From a virus: a stretch of DNA of 47,667 nucleotides. A model generated the notes under the pieces. That model saw only the letters and a list, made by a program, of their open reading frames with translations, searched no databases and was not told the origin of the DNA. This document shows positions 6,967-16,682 of the stretch, piece after piece. Location: the IMG/VR virus record IMGVR_UViG_3300025099_003492, positions 1-47,667 of that record. One strand, 5' to 3'. The first letter of the stretch is position 1, and every line of letters begins with the position of its first letter. The position numbers and the translations under genes were made by a program.

Positions 6967-8358
6967 ATGGCTAAAAAGAAAATACTTCTACTCTCTGATG
7001 ACCTCAGAATGAGTAGTGGAGTTGGTACGGTTTCTAAAAATTTTGTCTTGGGAACACTTAAACACTTTGATTGGGTACAAGTTGCAGGTGCAATTAAACA
7101 TCCTGAAGAGGGTAAAGTGGTAGATATGAATGATTCAGTTCGTGAAGAGACAGGAATTAAAGATGCTAGTTTAAAAATTTACCCAATAAGTGGTTATGGT
7201 AACCAAGAACTAATCAGGCAGGTAATGAATATTGAACAACCTAATGCAATATTACATTATACCGACCCAAGATTTTGGGTTTGGTTGTATCAGATGGAAC
7301 ATGAAATCAGACAACAAATACCGATATTCTATTATAATATTTGGGATGATTTACCATATCCAAGATACAACGAATTCTTTTATGAGAGTTCTGATTTGAT
7401 TATGAACATATCAAAACAAACAGTAAATATCGTTGAACAAGTTGCTCAAAAGAAACCAAGAACTGATTGGGATTGTACTTACATACCACATGGTATACCT
7501 GAAGATAAGTTTTATCCTGTTGATGAAAAGAGTGAAGAATATAAACAACTTCTTGGATTCAAGAGACAATTGACAAAAGGTAAAGAATACGACTTTATTT
7601 TATTTTGGAATAATAGAAACATAAGAAGAAAATTACCTGGTGATATCATCATGGGTTACAAAGCTTTTTGTGATGGGTTATCTAAAGAAAAGGCAGAAAA
7701 ATGTGTATTAGTTATGCACACTCAACCAATAGATAACAATGGTACTGATTTACCTGAAGTAGTTAATAATTTATGTCCTGATTATGATGTAATATTTTCT
7801 CACAATAAGTTAGAAGATAAACAAATGAATTTTATTTACAACATAGCAGATGTTCAAGTTAATATAGCGTCCAATGAAGGATTCGGTTTAGGTACGGCAG
7901 AAGCTGTAATGGCAGGAACACCAATCATCGTAAATGTTACTGGTGGATTACAAGACCAATGTGGTTTTGAACTTAATGGTAAGCATGTTGGATATAAGGA
8001 CTATAGAGAAATTGTATCATTTCACGATAAAGATAAATGGGAACACAACGCCGATTTAACTTGGGGTGAATGGGTAAAACCAATATGGCCAGCATGTCGT
8101 TCTGTACAAGGTTCGGTTCCAACACCTTATATCTTTGATGATAGACCAAGATGGGAAGATATGGCTACTCGTGTTCGTGAGTGGTACGAAACACCAAAAG
8201 AAAAAAGAAATTCATTCGGATTGAAAGGTCGTGAGTGGATGTTGACAGAGGAAATAGGAATGTCGTGTAAAAATATGTCTCAAAGGTTTGTAGACCATAT
8301 GAATACCGCATTTGAAAAGTGGAAACCTCGAAAACGATTTACAATGTATCAAGCGTAG
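6967..8358 (+). CDS. GT-B glycosyltransferase (GT4-like)
   Basis: The 463-residue protein begins with a glycine-rich loop (SSGVGTVSKNF) typical of the acceptor domain of GT-B transferases. Its second domain carries SNEGFGLGTAEAVMAGTPII, the E-x7-E nucleotide-sugar-binding motif of GT4 enzymes. It would move a sugar from a nucleotide donor to an unknown acceptor in the cytoplasm, with retention of configuration if truly GT4. It opens the glycan island and is followed by a second GT4-like gene with a similar plan, suggesting a tandem pair. An AGG site lies close upstream. Donor and acceptor are unknown. Confidence 0.75.
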   Translation: MAKKKILLLSDDLRMSSGVGTVSKNFVLGTLKHFDWVQVAGAIKHPEEGKVVDMNDSVREETGIKDASLKIYPISGYGNQELIRQVMNIEQPNAILHYTDPRFWVWLYQMEHEIRQQIPIFYYNIWDDLPYPRYNEFFYESSDLIMNISKQTVNIVEQVAQKKPRTDWDCTYIPHGIPEDKFYPVDEKSEEYKQLLGFKRQLTKGKEYDFILFWNNRNIRRKLPGDIIMGYKAFCDGLSKEKAEKCVLVMHTQPIDNNGTDLPEVVNNLCPDYDVIFSHNKLEDKQMNFIYNIADVQVNIASNEGFGLGTAEAVMAGTPIIVNVTGGLQDQCGFELNGKHVGYKDYREIVSFHDKDKWEHNADLTWGEWVKPIWPACRSVQGSVPTPYIFDDRPRWEDMATRVREWYETPKEKRNSFGLKGREWMLTEEIGMSCKNMSQRFVDHMNTAFEKWKPRKRFTMYQA

Positions 8359-8366
8359 GAGAATTT

Positions 8367-9701
8367 ATGAAACCATTGGTTTTAGTTACAGCACCTGTAG
8401 GAACAAGAAGTGGATATGGGGCACATAGTAGAGATATATGTAGAAGTCTCATTGATTTAGATAAATATGATGTCAGAATCTGGCCAGTTAGGTGGGGAAG
8501 TACACCACAAAATGCTTTAAGTGAAGAAAACCCACAAGACCAGCCTATTATTAAAAGATTACTAAAGTCACCTGAAGTTGAGCGTCAACCTGAAGTACAT
8601 ATTCACATTGTGGTTCCAAACGAGTTTAATGCTTTGGGAAAATATAATATCGGTATTACTGCTGGTATAGAAACAACTGTATGTCCAGCATATTGGATTG
8701 AAGGTCTGAATCGTATGGACTTGAATATTGTTCCCGCTAAATTTGTTAAGGACACAATTGAAAATACGAGTTTTGATAAGTTTGATGAGAAGACTAAACA
8801 AAAAATTGGTAGAGTTGTTAGTGAAAAACCAGTTGAAGTATTGTTTGAAGGTGTCGATTCTGATATTTACAAAACAACAAAAGAGTTTTCAGTTGATTTA
8901 GTAGAAGAGATGGGTGGAGTAAAAGAAGACTTTTGTTTTCTTCATGTGGGTCATTGGTTACAAGGTAATTTGGGTGAAGATAGAAAAGATTTAGGAATGT
9001 TGGTAAAGGTATTTTATGAAACATTTAAAAATCAAAAAAACCAACCAGCACTTATATTAAAAACAAGTGGTGCTACACCTTGTATATTAGATAGAGAAGA
9101 TATACTGAAGAAAATAAACAATATCAAGAAAGAAGTTAAAGGTAAATTACCTAATGTTTATGTGTTACATGGAGATTTAAGAGATGAAGAAATCAACCAA
9201 CTTTATAATCATCCAAAAGTAAAATCACATATTACATTTACTCACGGAGAAGGATTTGGTCGTCCACTACTTGAGGCCAGTTTAAGTGAAAAACCAATCA
9301 TAGCATCAAATTGGAGTGGTCAGTTAGATTTTTTAAATACTGATGCATTATTATTACCTGGTGGTTTAGTAAATGTACCAAAAGGTTCATTTCCAAAAGA
9401 ATTTAATGTTGAAGGTTCACAATGGTTTCAAGTAAATTATCAATATGCCAGTAATGTAATGAAGGAAGTGTTTAATAACTATGACAAGTATAAAACTAAG
9501 GCTAAAAAGTTAGCCATAGTTAATAAGACTAAATTTACTTTATCTGCCATGACAATCAAACTTGATGAAATACTTGAAAAATATTTACCGAAGTTTGAAG
9601 TACAACCACAGAAGGTAGATTTAAAATTACCAACACTAAAAAAGGTATCAGAACCAAAACAAAATTTGGGTTTACCTAAATTAAAAAAGGTAGGTGGATA
9701 G
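8367..9701 (+). CDS. GT-B glycosyltransferase (GT4-like)
   Basis: I start this at the ATG at 8367, which has an AGGAG site in the end of the previous gene, giving 444 residues; an in-frame GTG at 8319 would overlap more. The N terminus has VGTRSGYGAHSRDI, a GT-B acceptor loop. The C-terminal domain has THGEGFGRPLLEASLSEKPI, the E-x7-E motif of GT4. The last 40 residues are lysine- and leucine-rich with a repeated LPxLKKV element (LPTLKKVSEP, LPKLKKVGG), a flexible tail that may bind a partner. It resembles the preceding gene in plan, so the two may act in sequence. Confidence 0.75.
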   Translation: MKPLVLVTAPVGTRSGYGAHSRDICRSLIDLDKYDVRIWPVRWGSTPQNALSEENPQDQPIIKRLLKSPEVERQPEVHIHIVVPNEFNALGKYNIGITAGIETTVCPAYWIEGLNRMDLNIVPAKFVKDTIENTSFDKFDEKTKQKIGRVVSEKPVEVLFEGVDSDIYKTTKEFSVDLVEEMGGVKEDFCFLHVGHWLQGNLGEDRKDLGMLVKVFYETFKNQKNQPALILKTSGATPCILDREDILKKINNIKKEVKGKLPNVYVLHGDLRDEEINQLYNHPKVKSHITFTHGEGFGRPLLEASLSEKPIIASNWSGQLDFLNTDALLLPGGLVNVPKGSFPKEFNVEGSQWFQVNYQYASNVMKEVFNNYDKYKTKAKKLAIVNKTKFTLSAMTIKLDEILEKYLPKFEVQPQKVDLKLPTLKKVSEPKQNLGLPKLKKVGG

Positions 9702-10168
9702 TGGAAAGAGTAATAGATTGTCCGTGTTGTTTCGATGTCGATAGTTGTTTTGAAGATGTACAAGAGACATTCAGTTCATTCATGTGTTTCAATTGTGGTT
9801 TTATGAGTAACTCTAACTATACAGAAGATAATATAGAAAAAATACAACATACTTCACAGTTAATAAAAGACCTATCATTCAAGGACGAAACGAGAAATAT
9901 TTATTGGTATCCAAGTGTTGTCAATATGGGAAAGTTGGGTATAATATATCCTGATGGTACTGAATTTGATTGGAAATGGAAGTTTGCTAGTGTGGTAAAA
10001 GTTGATGAAGAAGAAAGTAAAAATTATCCAATACCTGGTAAAGATGGTGAGTACTATACTGAAAGACTTGATGTAGAACATGCTATGGAGTTTGGACAAT
10101 ACGAATTTTTATCAGCCTGTAAGTCTATGGGTATCGTAAAGGATGGGTTAAAACATGGCCTATCTTAG
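9701..10168 (+). CDS. Hypothetical zinc-ribbon-like protein
   Basis: The gene starts with GTG on the previous stop (TAGTG) and encodes 155 residues. The N terminus has two cysteine pairs, CPCC and CFNCG, about 26 residues apart, which would make a small zinc ribbon. The rest has no motif I know. It lies between glycosyltransferases but does not look like a sugar enzyme. It overlaps the next gene by 14 bases. Function unknown. Confidence 0.6.
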   Translation: MERVIDCPCCFDVDSCFEDVQETFSSFMCFNCGFMSNSNYTEDNIEKIQHTSQLIKDLSFKDETRNIYWYPSVVNMGKLGIIYPDGTEFDWKWKFASVVKVDEEESKNYPIPGKDGEYYTERLDVEHAMEFGQYEFLSACKSMGIVKDGLKHGLS

Positions 10169-10652
10169 CCAACATATAAGAAATATAAAAAGAAAAACTA
10201 CCATTCAACCAGAAAGGTTGGAGTCAGGCCCTATTTACGAAATAAGATATAGGAGTAAGACGGCTACCAAGACTCGATATCTTGTTTTAGCGGTAAATAT
10301 CTACCCATATGATGCAGATAGAAAAGATAAGAAATTACATTGTTTAGATATGGATTTGTTACCAATGAGAGAATTTCGTTACATAATCAAAGAAAACTTT
10401 GGACTTCAGATTATCGAAATAAAGAATATGAAATTTATTGAGTTGGCAACACCTGGTAGGACTAAACAGCAACAATTTTACGATAAAAATATTGGTAACA
10501 TAGTAAGACAAATTCCTAAACTATACAAAACTCTCACACTTGGTAACATGAGAAAGATAGAAATTTGTGATTATGATTACACAAAGGTTTTAACAAAAAC
10601 AGACCAAAACAAATTAGGTTTACCAGAATTGATTGAAGAACAGACTTCATAA
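10155..10652 (+). CDS. Hypothetical protein
   Basis: This 165-residue, rather basic protein (many Lys and Arg, for example YRSKTATKTRYLVLAVNIYP) looks like a mostly beta soluble domain with a GNIVRQIPKLYKTLTLGNM segment near residue 115. There is no signal peptide or membrane helix and no motif I can name. It overlaps the zinc-ribbon-like gene by 14 bases and its TAATG stop/start joins it to the GT2 gene. Both neighbours are co-oriented, so it is probably co-transcribed. Possibly a T4-like phage structural or accessory protein, but that is a guess. Confidence 0.55.
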   Translation: MAYLSQHIRNIKRKTTIQPERLESGPIYEIRYRSKTATKTRYLVLAVNIYPYDADRKDKKLHCLDMDLLPMREFRYIIKENFGLQIIEIKNMKFIELATPGRTKQQQFYDKNIGNIVRQIPKLYKTLTLGNMRKIEICDYDYTKVLTKTDQNKLGLPELIEEQTS

Positions 10653-11296
10653 TGAAAATAAGTTATGGTATCACGGTTCATAATGAAGTTGATGAACTCA
10701 ACAAGTTATTAGAAGTATTACTCGATGGAATAGATGAAGAAGATGAGATAGTTATTTGTGTTGATGGTAATAATGAAAGTGTAAAAAATATTATAGATAA
10801 GTATTCTATTGATAGTAGGATTATCGATTACAATAGAAAACTTGATGGTAATTTTGCAGACCACAAGAACTCTGTAATAGAAAAATCAAGTGGTGATTAT
10901 ATCTTTCACATAGACGCAGATGAATACCCACACAAAGTATTATTATTACAAATAAAAAGAATAATAGAACTAAATGATAATGTTGATTTAATTTGGATAC
11001 CAAGAGTCAACACTATCGATGGGATGACAGATGAACACATACAAAGATGGGGATGGAGAGTTACAGAAAAGAATTGGGTGAACTATCCTGATTACCAAGC
11101 TCGTGTATTCCGCCGTGACAGTGAAATTCGTTGGACAAGACCACTTCATGAACATATTGTGGGGTGTAAAACATATTCTCATTTACCGCCACATGAAGAA
11201 TTGAGTTTATATCATCCTAAAACTATCCAAAAACAAGAACAACAAAATTTATTTTACAATCAAAACTTCAGTAAAGAATTAAATGTTAGACGCTAA
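10652..11296 (+). CDS. GT2-like glycosyltransferase
   Basis: A 214-residue GT-A protein. It opens with KISYGITVHNEVDELNKLL, the family's nucleotide-binding first strand, then IVICVDGNNES, and FHIDADEYPHK, which carries the metal-binding acidic DxD-type motif. WTRPLHEHIVG near residue 165 is where related beta-glycosyltransferases (WaaE/KdtX type) have the LHE segment before the catalytic base. These enzymes add a sugar to lipopolysaccharide core or a similar acceptor. It starts with a TAATG overlap and overlaps the next gene by 14 bases. Donor unknown. Confidence 0.75.
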   Translation: MKISYGITVHNEVDELNKLLEVLLDGIDEEDEIVICVDGNNESVKNIIDKYSIDSRIIDYNRKLDGNFADHKNSVIEKSSGDYIFHIDADEYPHKVLLLQIKRIIELNDNVDLIWIPRVNTIDGMTDEHIQRWGWRVTEKNWVNYPDYQARVFRRDSEIRWTRPLHEHIVGCKTYSHLPPHEELSLYHPKTIQKQEQQNLFYNQNFSKELNVRR

Positions 11297-12758
11297 AACA
11301 ATATTAAAAGACATACCTGACAAGAGACAAGATAAAGATACAACTTCATTAAAGTTTAAAGAACAGTTGATTGACTTTTTTGGTGATGAGTGGAAAGATA
11401 AAACCTGTTTAGAAATTGGAACCAATAAAGGTTACACGACACGAGTATTAAGTTTTCTGTTCAAGAAAGTAATAACTTGTGAAAATAATTTCGAGTTATT
11501 CCAATTCGCAATGAATGTCAATCAAGATAGGAATAACATAGAATTTCAACAAAAAGATGTCTACAATACTCAATGGGATTTTAAAGACATAGATGTTGTA
11601 TTTATTGATTGTGTACATGAATACGCTGCAGTTATGATGGATATAAATAATTCATGTCAATTGACAAAACCAAATGAGAGTATGATTCTTGTTTTCGATG
11701 ATTATGGATTACCAAAACCACCTGGTCGGTTAAAGGATGTAAAAGATGCTGTAGATGATGTGGTTAAACAAGAGGAAAGATTTGAAGTTGTAAAATTTAT
11801 TGGAGAACCTAAAGGTTCAGATTGTAGACCTGGTAAGTTACTCAAAGACCATGAGGGTGTTATATGTAAATTTACCAATACACAATTATCTATATTTCAA
11901 AGAATCGTTGATAATCAATTACACAACATACAGAACACATTACATTTGGGATTTGAGGAGTCTGAAGGATTAAGAATACCTGATGAGTACTTAGATGGTG
12001 GTAATTTTACAATACTTAGGACTGCCAAGGGTATAGGAGATTGGGGTATAATATCTGCAATACCAAGACTATTAAAAAAGAAGTATCCTAATTGTAAAGT
12101 GAATGTACCATCAAAAAAATTACTTAGAACTATTTTTGGAAAAGACCACGAAAATGCAGAAACAATTTTCAAACATAATCCTTATGTTGATGAGTTTGTT
12201 GATTCTGTTGATGGTGAAATTTTCCACGACCATTACAGAGTTTACGATAAGGATAATACCGATATACCATTAATAAAACAAATATTAAAGTTTTGGCAGT
12301 TTGAAGACGAAGAGATGAAAGATTGTCAGCCTGAAATGTATTGGTCACCTGAAGAAGAAACACTTGGTAATGCTATAATAAAAGATAGAACAGATGGTGG
12401 TGATTTCGGTTGTCTTTTAATGTCAGATAGGTTCGGTACACAATTCGGAAAACATCATGGAGATACTTTTACTAAGGATACAAAAGTAATGGTAGATGTT
12501 TTAAAGAAAAATCCACTACCTTATTTTTATTTCACACATAAACCAATCAATGACACACCATTTAAGTTTATTAATAAGGCATTAGATTTAAGAAATATCA
12601 ATTTGAGGATACAATTGTACATCAAGTCAAAAGCAAAACTTAATGTTTCAAATCAATGTGGTACGAGTCACTTAAGTGTAAGATACTCAGAGTGTTTTGA
12701 ATCACAAAGACAATATCCGATTTCTCATAACTTTGTCGAGGGTATCAAGTACTTATGA
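11283..12758 (+). CDS. Methyltransferase-glycosyltransferase (GT9-like) fusion
   Basis: The 491-residue protein joins two enzymes. Residues 1 to about 205 are a class I methyltransferase: CLEIGTNKGYTTRVL is the SAM-binding loop, and VVFIDCVHEYAAVMMDI resembles the D.H.Y..v..Di strand of cephalosporin-hydroxylase/CmcI-like methyltransferases. From about residue 235, RTAKGIGDWGIISAIPRLLK and, near the end, NVSNQCGTSHLSVRYS match the two signatures of GT9 heptosyltransferase-like GT-B enzymes (GiGD...P.L; d.G..Hla). The fusion suggests a sugar is both transferred and methylated. The N-terminal half of the GT-B fold seems compressed, so activity is uncertain. Confidence 0.6.
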   Translation: MLDAKTILKDIPDKRQDKDTTSLKFKEQLIDFFGDEWKDKTCLEIGTNKGYTTRVLSFLFKKVITCENNFELFQFAMNVNQDRNNIEFQQKDVYNTQWDFKDIDVVFIDCVHEYAAVMMDINNSCQLTKPNESMILVFDDYGLPKPPGRLKDVKDAVDDVVKQEERFEVVKFIGEPKGSDCRPGKLLKDHEGVICKFTNTQLSIFQRIVDNQLHNIQNTLHLGFEESEGLRIPDEYLDGGNFTILRTAKGIGDWGIISAIPRLLKKKYPNCKVNVPSKKLLRTIFGKDHENAETIFKHNPYVDEFVDSVDGEIFHDHYRVYDKDNTDIPLIKQILKFWQFEDEEMKDCQPEMYWSPEEETLGNAIIKDRTDGGDFGCLLMSDRFGTQFGKHHGDTFTKDTKVMVDVLKKNPLPYFYFTHKPINDTPFKFINKALDLRNINLRIQLYIKSKAKLNVSNQCGTSHLSVRYSECFESQRQYPISHNFVEGIKYL

Positions 12759-13444
12759 TTTCTATAGTTCAAAATTTTATCTGTACACAACCAGCAAGAT
12801 TAAAACTAATCGAAAGGGAAATTGGGAAGATGGCCGAAGTGTTCCATGATTATCCCTTTTTTATAAATTACAATACAACAGAGAATTATGATGAAGTCAA
12901 ATCTTTGTATGAAAATAATGTAAAAAATTTAACATTTACTAATGATTTGACGCGTGATTGGAGTAAGGTAACTCTTGACCTCGTAAATCTTGTAGAGACA
13001 GAATACTTAATTGTTCTGTGTGAAGATTTTGAGTACAGAATAGATTACGAGGGTTGGAAAAAAATTGAAACTGAGATAGTTGAAAATGATGTTAAGTATA
13101 TGCCTATAGGTAGATTGTGGAAATATACAACTGAAGAATATCATGGTGGTTATACCGAAGGAGATAAACTTTGGTTTTATAAAGCCAAAGATTCACCAGG
13201 TTCATCTTTATCAACGGACGCCTTTTATGAAACACACCTTTTCAAAATGAAATTACTTGAGGTGCCATCTCATAAAGATGAAAGATATAGATTCCCAAAA
13301 CATTTACCACATCATTATGAAGAAACTTTTTGGGAAGCAAAAAATAACGCAGTAAAAATTTTAGGTGATATGATGTGTGCCATACCAAAGGATATAATAC
13401 TTATGCATGAACAAGAAGAAACAGAAACAAGGTTGAACAAATGA
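12755..13444 (+). CDS. Putative GT-A glycosyltransferase, hypothetical
   Basis: At 229 residues, this starts with a strand-helix unit (ISIVQNFICTQPARLKLI) and has EYLIVLCEDFEYRIDY near residue 85, where an acidic pair would bind the metal of a GT-A sugar transferase. It resembles other phage-encoded short transferases in this island (14343, 30845). I cannot see a full set of catalytic residues. Its ATGA overlaps join it to the GDP-fucose synthase gene, which could supply its donor; that link is positional only. Confidence 0.45.
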   Translation: MISIVQNFICTQPARLKLIEREIGKMAEVFHDYPFFINYNTTENYDEVKSLYENNVKNLTFTNDLTRDWSKVTLDLVNLVETEYLIVLCEDFEYRIDYEGWKKIETEIVENDVKYMPIGRLWKYTTEEYHGGYTEGDKLWFYKAKDSPGSSLSTDAFYETHLFKMKLLEVPSHKDERYRFPKHLPHHYEETFWEAKNNAVKILGDMMCAIPKDIILMHEQEETETRLNK

Positions 13445-14346
13445 GTGAATTATTAATAACAGGTGGAACTGGTTTAGTTGGTTCGGCAATTAGCAGTGGG
13501 ACTAAGTTATCCACAAAAGATGGTGATTTAAGAAAATGGGAAACCACTTTAAACCTATTTGATTATCATAAACCAAAAAAAGTTATACATTGTGCTGGTA
13601 AGGTTGGTGGACTTGGTGGTAATATGAATTACAAAGGTGAGTATTTTTATGATAACATAATGATGAATACAAATGTAATTGAAGCGGCAAGATTAGTCAA
13701 GGTTGAAAAGTTAGTTTGTTTTTTATCCACTTGTGTATTTCCTGATGATGTAGAGTTTCCACTAACTGAACAGAAGGTACATCTCGGAGAACCTCATTTT
13801 TCTAATTACCCTTATGCTTATGCCAAAAGAATGGCTGATATACAGATTAGGGCATATCGTGAACAATATGGAATAGAGTATGTTTCAGTAATACCAACCA
13901 ACATATACGGCCCGAATGATAATTTTAATATTGAAACAGGTCATGTTTTACCATCACTAATCCACAAGTGTTATTTGGCACAAAAGAACAATACCGATTT
14001 CGTGGTGTGGGGAACTGGAAAACCATTGAGGGAATTTATTTTCTCTAAAGATATAGCAAGATTAACAGAATGGGTATTAGAAAATTACACGGATAGTGAA
14101 CCTATTATTTTTTCAACATCAGATGCAGTACCGATAAAAGATGTGGTTGATTTGATTGTAGAGTATATGAACTTCAAAGGTAATGTTGTATGGGATAGAG
14201 ATAAACCTGATGGTCAATACAGAAAACCTTCGAGTATTGAAAAGTTAAATTCGTTAATACCTGATTATGAATTCGTTTCTATTGAAGATGGTTTAAAAGA
14301 AACTGTTGAATGGTTCCATAACAACTATGATATAGCAAGAAAATGA
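13441..14346 (+). CDS. fcl: GDP-L-fucose synthase-like SDR
   Basis: The 301-residue protein shows the family in order: ITGGTGLVGSAI (NADP loop), LSTCVFPDDVEFPLTE (Ser of the catalytic triad), YPYAYAKRM (Tyr-x3-Lys), IPTNIYGPNDNFN, GHVLPSLIHKCY and WGTGKPLREFIFSKD. These are the landmarks of GDP-4-keto-6-deoxy-mannose 3,5-epimerase/4-reductase. It makes GDP-L-fucose from the product of GDP-mannose 4,6-dehydratase, present at 18478. Length agrees with the family (about 310-320). A GT11 fucosyltransferase at 15918 completes the branch. A second paralogue lies at 27541. Confidence 0.88.
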   Translation: MSELLITGGTGLVGSAISSGTKLSTKDGDLRKWETTLNLFDYHKPKKVIHCAGKVGGLGGNMNYKGEYFYDNIMMNTNVIEAARLVKVEKLVCFLSTCVFPDDVEFPLTEQKVHLGEPHFSNYPYAYAKRMADIQIRAYREQYGIEYVSVIPTNIYGPNDNFNIETGHVLPSLIHKCYLAQKNNTDFVVWGTGKPLREFIFSKDIARLTEWVLENYTDSEPIIFSTSDAVPIKDVVDLIVEYMNFKGNVVWDRDKPDGQYRKPSSIEKLNSLIPDYEFVSIEDGLKETVEWFHNNYDIARK

Positions 14347-15152
14347 AATTAAAATTATACATACCGACTTGTGATAGATACAATTGGTTAATAAAACCAT
14401 TTTCTTATACATTCAATAAGTTTTGGGATGAGAATATTGAGGTTGTATACTTGGGTTATACCAAACCTGACTTTGAATTACCGAAAAATTTTGAATTTGT
14501 GTCATTGGGTAATAATGACTCTTTAGATAATTGGTCTAAGGATTTAAGAAATTATTTCAATAGTATAGATGATGAGTGGTTAATGATGACGGTAGATGAT
14601 TCGATGTTAACCAGCACCACAAATGTAAAGTTGTATAATACAGCATTAGATTACCTACTAACCACAGACAAAAAAGTAGGAAGGTTTGGGTTAGAAAGAG
14701 ACTTAGTTACACGACAGCATCAGTATTGGGATACTCATAAAAGTTTAAATTTAGTGGAAGCAAAAATAGAAGCTTCACATAGAATTAGTATGAGATGGTC
14801 TATTTGGAAGAAGGAATATTTAATACAACACTTTACTGATGGGAGAACACCTTGGACATTTGAGGAAGAGGGGACAATGGATTCCAAAAGGGATGGTTGG
14901 GGTATAATATCTTACTCTAAGACTAATCCACCTAACCCACCTGATAATACGGTTGTATTTAACACCAATGCACTTTGGAGAAATTGGTATAAAGACTATG
15001 GTAGATTTAATATAATGGATTGTGCACACGAAGATCCATACAAAAAACTTGATGATGAAACTATAGATGAGATGAAAAAATTAAATTACTTTCCACAAGG
15101 GACAGAATTTGGTTCAATTTATAATAAAAAATGGTATAAGGTAAGAGTATGA
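14343..15152 (+). CDS. Putative glycosyltransferase, hypothetical
   Basis: A 269-residue protein with the GT-A style opening KLKLYIPTCDRYNWLIKPF and an acidic MMTVDDSML near residue 85 in the position of the metal-binding motif. The rest is not diagnostic. It sits between GDP-fucose synthase and a GT8 enzyme and is joined to both by ATGA overlaps, so its role in sugar transfer is mostly contextual. It may act on, or replace, a host glycan-assembly step. Other soluble alpha/beta enzymes cannot be excluded. Confidence 0.45.
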   Translation: MKLKLYIPTCDRYNWLIKPFSYTFNKFWDENIEVVYLGYTKPDFELPKNFEFVSLGNNDSLDNWSKDLRNYFNSIDDEWLMMTVDDSMLTSTTNVKLYNTALDYLLTTDKKVGRFGLERDLVTRQHQYWDTHKSLNLVEAKIEASHRISMRWSIWKKEYLIQHFTDGRTPWTFEEEGTMDSKRDGWGIISYSKTNPPNPPDNTVVFNTNALWRNWYKDYGRFNIMDCAHEDPYKKLDDETIDEMKKLNYFPQGTEFGSIYNKKWYKVRV

Positions 15153-15925
15153 AAAATATTTTATTCACAACACATTTAGATGACAAGTTCATAGATGGTG
15201 CACTTGTAATGATTTATTCTATGAAAAAAAATGTTAAAGATTTTATGGATTATCCTATTAGAGTTTTACATAGTGATGTCATATCTGAATTATCTTTGGA
15301 AAATAGAGAAAAAATTAAGAAAATAGTACCTCATGTTGAGTTTGTGGACATCAACAATGAAACATATAATAACGCACCAGTTCAATACCCTAAACATAGA
15401 GTTGCATTTTTATCATTAGAATGTTTTAGAACTATCCAATATGATAAAGTATTTTTCTTTGATTGTGATATGTTATGTATCGGTGATATATCAGAAATGT
15501 TAGAAACTGCACCAAGTGAGTGGGTTTCAGGATGTGGTGGTTCAAAAACAGATATCAATTGTGGTTTAATGGTAATTGGTAAGAAGTGGTTAAATGATTC
15601 TGTATATGATGCTATGGTAGATTCTATAAATTTTATGGGGACGACAAGATTATTTACACAACATATGATTAATGCTATTGTACCTGAGTTCAACTTAATA
15701 TCAGACGATTATAATTGGAAAGTTGCACCATTGACAGATTCTAATAGAAAAATAACAGAGTATGGTATAACAGATACTACCAAAATTATTCATTGGGCAG
15801 GAGCATTACCTGACCAAAACAGACAACCATATCCTAAACCGTGGGAAGAAAAACGAGATTCTAACTCACTTACTGAATTGTGGTATCAATATAAAGATGA
15901 AATGTTGGAAGTAATAAATGGGTAA
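15149..15925 (+). CDS. GT8-like glycosyltransferase
   Basis: The 258-residue protein matches the GT8 (glycogenin/LgtC) plan: an N-terminal ILFTTHLDDKFIDGALVMIY, the metal-binding YDKVFFFDCDMLCIGDI with an Asp-x-Asp, a CGLMVIG strand, and near the end IIHWAGALPDQN in place of the family's hf.G..KPW. GT8 enzymes are retaining transferases using UDP-glucose or UDP-galactose. No signal or membrane segment. It overlaps both neighbours by a few bases. Donor specificity is not readable from motifs. Confidence 0.75.
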   Translation: MKNILFTTHLDDKFIDGALVMIYSMKKNVKDFMDYPIRVLHSDVISELSLENREKIKKIVPHVEFVDINNETYNNAPVQYPKHRVAFLSLECFRTIQYDKVFFFDCDMLCIGDISEMLETAPSEWVSGCGGSKTDINCGLMVIGKKWLNDSVYDAMVDSINFMGTTRLFTQHMINAIVPEFNLISDDYNWKVAPLTDSNRKITEYGITDTTKIIHWAGALPDQNRQPYPKPWEEKRDSNSLTELWYQYKDEMLEVING

Positions 15926-16682
15926 ATGTGTAAACATTATATGGAAGAATGGTCTTGGGAATCAATTATTTGCATATAGTTATGGTCGCATCTTATCAAA
16001 ACAATTAGGATTTAAATTAACCTATAGTGGAACAATGGATTCTTGGAAGGGAACATCACTATTAGACTATGAATTTATTAGTGAACCTGAACATATTACA
16101 AAACATAATGGTGAAGAAATTGTCGTTAATATAGATTACAATAGACATCAGGCAGTTGATTTAGAAAATCCACATAGTTATACGGATTATTTAAAAGAAA
16201 TGAAATCTTGGTTTCCTAAAGTTGAAAAGACCAATACAAATGATTTGGTAGTTCATTTAAGATTAGGAGATAATGGCCCTAACATACACACACCATTTGA
16301 TTGGTATAAAAAGGCAATCGAAGACAATGAGATATCATTTGATAAGTTGTATTTGATTACTGATGGGAGTGATTCGGATGATGCCAAGTCATTCAAATCA
16401 TATTATAATGCTGAAATACCATCATCTGTAAATGTTAGTACAAATCAAGATTGGAAAAACTATATGTCAGAAACAATATTTGATTTTAATTTTATTCGTG
16501 GATTTGACAAAATATTGTTTTCCAATAGTACATTCTCTTGGTGGGCATCTGTACTTAGTGATGCATCGCAAGTATGGTTTAACAAGGAATGGCAACCAAA
16601 TCACTATAATGGAATGATTAGACTTGGTGAAACAAATTATCCAAATTGGAAAGGAATTATTCCATATTCATTAAAGGATTAG
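15918..16682 (+). CDS. GT11 alpha-1,2-fucosyltransferase-like
   Basis: The 254-residue product has the three GT11 markers: GLGNQLFAYSYGRIL at the start, VVHLRLGDNGP (the H-x-R-x-G-D motif that binds GDP-fucose) near residue 107, and FSNSTFSWWASVL near residue 200. GT11 enzymes move L-fucose from GDP-fucose to galactose in alpha-1,2 linkage. The GDP-fucose synthase (13441) and the GDP-mannose dehydratase (18478) flank it at short range, so donor supply and use are encoded together. Length is slightly shorter than bacterial GT11 (about 290). Confidence 0.85.
   Translation: MGKCVNIIWKNGLGNQLFAYSYGRILSKQLGFKLTYSGTMDSWKGTSLLDYEFISEPEHITKHNGEEIVVNIDYNRHQAVDLENPHSYTDYLKEMKSWFPKVEKTNTNDLVVHLRLGDNGPNIHTPFDWYKKAIEDNEISFDKLYLITDGSDSDDAKSFKSYYNAEIPSSVNVSTNQDWKNYMSETIFDFNFIRGFDKILFSNSTFSWWASVLSDASQVWFNKEWQPNHYNGMIRLGETNYPNWKGIIPYSLKD

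Noticed and set aside
16432-16617. Alternative + frames inside genes (for example 16432-16617, 35369-35584, 39646-39870)
   Set aside because: They are inside genes with strong family motifs in another frame and have no independent support.
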